A program made the translations under genes and the position numbers. A stretch of DNA of 64,000 bases from Pseudonocardia oceani (lineage in GTDB: Bacteria > Actinomycetota > Actinomycetes > Mycobacteriales > Pseudonocardiaceae). Below the pieces are notes generated by a model. That model did not search any database and was not told the DNA's origin. It worked only from the letters and a program-made list of their open reading frames with translations. Of this stretch, positions 62,267 through 64,000 are shown piece after piece. Each line of letters opens with the position of its first letter. The first letter of the stretch is position 1. The stretch is from positions 6,516,501 to 6,580,500 of the forward strand of contig NZ_JADQDF010000001.1 in assembly GCF_019263585.2 (NCBI RefSeq), written 5' to 3'.

Positions 62267-63826
62267 GTGGACACCGCAGTCTCCGAGGCCGGCCTGCTCA
62301 TGAGCGGGATGACGATGAGCGACCTCGTCGCCCGGTTCGCCCGCACCACGCCCGACCGCGTGGCGCTGCGCGACGGCGACCTGACGCTGACCTGGGCGCA
62401 GACCCACGAGCGCGTGTCCCGGACGGCCTCGGCGCTCACGCGCGCGGGGGTCGTCCCGGGTGACCGCGTGGCGGTGCTGGCGCTCAACTCCGTGCCCCAC
62501 CTCGAGGCGATGGCCGCGGTCCTGCGGGTCGGCGCGATCTGCGTGCCCGTGAACTTCCGGCTCGTCGCCGCCGAGGTCGCCTACGTGCTCGGCGACTCGG
62601 GCGCGTCGGTCGTGATCGCCGACGACGCGTTCACGCCGCTGGCGCAGGCGGCGGGTGCGGGCACCGTCGTCACGATCGGCGCCGGGTACGAGGACCTGCT
62701 GGCCGCGGGCTCCCCCGAGCACGTCGAGCTCGCCGTCGACGACCGCGCGCCCGCGTTCATCATGTACACCTCCGGCACGACCGGCCGCCCCAAGGGCGCG
62801 GTGCTCTCGCACCGCGACCTCTACCTGCACGCGTTCAGCAACCTGGTGCACGCCGGGGTGAGCGGGCCGGGCGTGGGGATGTCGGGGGCACCGCTGTTCC
62901 ACATCGCGGGCACGTCGAGCTACTACAACAACCTCGTCGCGGGCGGTGCCACCGTGCTCACACCCTCGGGCGGCTTCGACCCCGCCGGCATGGTCGACCT
63001 GCTGGAGCGCGAGCGCGTCACCTCGGTGTTCTTCGTGCCGGCGCAGTGGGCGGCGATCGTCGCGCAGCCCGGGATCGCCGAGCGCGACCTGTCGGCGCTG
63101 CGCCGCGCGATCTGGGGCGCCGCGCCGGCGTCGACCACGCTGCTGCGCACCATGATCGCGACCTTCCCGCAGGCCGAGGTCGTCACGGCGTTCGGGCAGA
63201 CCGAGTGCAGCCCGGTCACGTGCATGCTCGGCGGGGAGGACTCGATCCGCAAGATCGGCTCGATCGGGAAGCCGATCCTCAACGTCGAGGTCCGGGTCGT
63301 CGACGAGGACATGCGCGACGTGGCCCCGGGCGAGGTCGGCGAGATCGTCTACCGCGGGCCGACCGTCATGAGCGGTTACTGGAACAAGCCCGAGGAGACC
63401 GCCGAGGCGTTCCGCGGCGGCTGGTTCCACTCCGGCGACCTGGTCCGCGCCGACGACGAGGGCTACCTCTACGTCGTCGACCGCAAGAAGGACATGATCA
63501 TCTCGGGCGGGGAGAACATCTACTGCGCCGAGGTGGAGAACACCCTGGCCGCGCACCCCAAGGTGGCCGAGGTCGCGATCATCGGCGTGGCCGACGAGCA
63601 CTACGGCGAGGCGCCGCTCGCGGTGATCGCCCCGCGCGACCCGGCCGACCCGCCCACCGCCGCCGAGATCGACGCCTTCTCCCGCGAGCACCTCGCCGCC
63701 TACAAGCGGCCCCGCGACGTCGTCATCGTCGAGGCCCTGCCGCGCAACCCCAGCGGCAAGGTCCTCAAGACCGCGCTGCGCACGGAGTACGGGGCGACGG
63801 CGGTGGTGTCCGCACCCGCCGTGTGA
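62267..63826 (+). CDS. Acyl-CoA synthetase (FadD-like AMP-dependent ligase)
   Basis: A 519-residue ANL enzyme: IMYTSGTTGRPKGAVLSHRD, VTAFGQTECSPV, GWFHSGDLVRADDEGYLY, KDMIISGGENIYCAEVE and the catalytic Lys in NPSGKVLKTALR. It makes acyl-CoA or acyl-AMP. Start: GTG 62267, 7 bases after CAGTGT (62254-62259). Confidence 0.92.
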   Translation: MDTAVSEAGLLMSGMTMSDLVARFARTTPDRVALRDGDLTLTWAQTHERVSRTASALTRAGVVPGDRVAVLALNSVPHLEAMAAVLRVGAICVPVNFRLVAAEVAYVLGDSGASVVIADDAFTPLAQAAGAGTVVTIGAGYEDLLAAGSPEHVELAVDDRAPAFIMYTSGTTGRPKGAVLSHRDLYLHAFSNLVHAGVSGPGVGMSGAPLFHIAGTSSYYNNLVAGGATVLTPSGGFDPAGMVDLLERERVTSVFFVPAQWAAIVAQPGIAERDLSALRRAIWGAAPASTTLLRTMIATFPQAEVVTAFGQTECSPVTCMLGGEDSIRKIGSIGKPILNVEVRVVDEDMRDVAPGEVGEIVYRGPTVMSGYWNKPEETAEAFRGGWFHSGDLVRADDEGYLYVVDRKKDMIISGGENIYCAEVENTLAAHPKVAEVAIIGVADEHYGEAPLAVIAPRDPADPPTAAEIDAFSREHLAAYKRPRDVVIVEALPRNPSGKVLKTALRTEYGATAVVSAPAV

Positions 63827-63844
63827 GCGCCTACCGTTCGGCCC

Positions 63845-64000
63845 ATGAGTGATCTCGATCCCGAGGAGTTCCGCCGCCTCGGACACGCCGTCGTCGACTG
63901 GGTCGCCGGGTACCGCGCCGGCATCGGCGAGCACCCGGTGCGGGCGCAGGTGGAGCCGGGCTGGGTGCGGGAGCGGATGCCGGCGCTGGCCGAGCAGCCC
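63845..64000 (+). CDS. PLP-dependent decarboxylase, 5' part only
   Basis: The first 52 residues are MSDLDPEEFRRLGHAVVDW followed by VAGYRAGIGEHPVRAQVEPG, the start of group II (aromatic amino-acid type) decarboxylases. ATG 63845 is 7 bases after TACCGT (63832-63837). The rest lies outside the window. Confidence 0.75.
   Translation, partial: MSDLDPEEFRRLGHAVVDWVAGYRAGIGEHPVRAQVEPGWVRERMPALAEQP

Overview
The window is chromosomal DNA from a very GC-rich actinomycete. Several gene families place it: the phosphatidylinositol mannoside (PIM) genes pimA, patA and pgsA, an Lsr2 nucleoid protein, F420/LLM-type oxidoreductases, a mycothiol-type maleylpyruvate isomerase and PdxS/PdxT. A Pseudonocardia-like member of the Pseudonocardiales is my best guess (inference). 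I saw no rRNA, tRNA, CRISPR array, prophage or recognisable transposase. Many genes begin 6 or 7 bases after a TANNNT-like -10 hexamer, so leaderless transcription looks common, and I used this pattern to choose several starts.

Layout. 1-3502: an accessory chaperone island made of an Hsp70, a divergent GrpE-like exchange factor and a large helical partner that runs off the left edge. 3626-4467: yebC behind a 25-codon leader ORF. 4500-9440: a Nit1C-type nitrogen-starvation/nitrile cluster (Sll0783/MSMEG_0572 protein, radical SAM, GNAT-AIR synthase fusion, nitrilase homologue, glycosyltransferase); the nitrilase has lost its catalytic Cys and Glu and the glycosyltransferase is frameshifted. 9839-10801: a winged-helix/DUF559-like gene bracketed by two long inverted repeats. 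10944-15296: pdxT, malic enzyme and an EF-G2-like GTPase. 15358-21442: an MFS transporter, an SDR/DUF2867 protein, azlCD with a divergent XRE-cupin regulator, a composite repeat block and a frameshifted secreted GH16 protein.

21555-28410 carries pdxS, a LemA-like membrane protein, pimA, patA, pgsA, a HIT protein and thrS, the order known from mycobacteria; yebC and pdxT belong to the same ancestral block but are separated from it here by inserted genes. 28539-32178 holds four consecutive genes whose products all look like roadblock/LC7-type domains. Two of them end in the same short basic amphipathic motif after a long disordered linker, and no GTPase or kinase partner lies nearby. I consider this the most likely undescribed system in the window.

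32436-46773 is mixed metabolism and cell envelope: an LLM oxidoreductase with an NTF2-like protein, a broken esterase, a class A penicillin-binding protein, a DUF3500 protein, a PAS-GAF-SpoIIE phosphatase coupled to a P-loop kinase, a dipeptidase/SMP-30/PPOX operon, and pirin with a GNAT. 46816-50722 is a SNF2 helicase overlapped by a SWIM zinc-finger gene. 51137-64000 holds a small membrane protein, an F420-type LLM enzyme, a Cys/Met-metabolism PLP enzyme, two acyl-CoA synthetases, an acyl-CoA dehydrogenase, a permuted NlpC/P60-like protein, MarR and Lsr2 regulators, a GNAT, a GT-C-like membrane protein, an MFS transporter and the start of a PLP decarboxylase.
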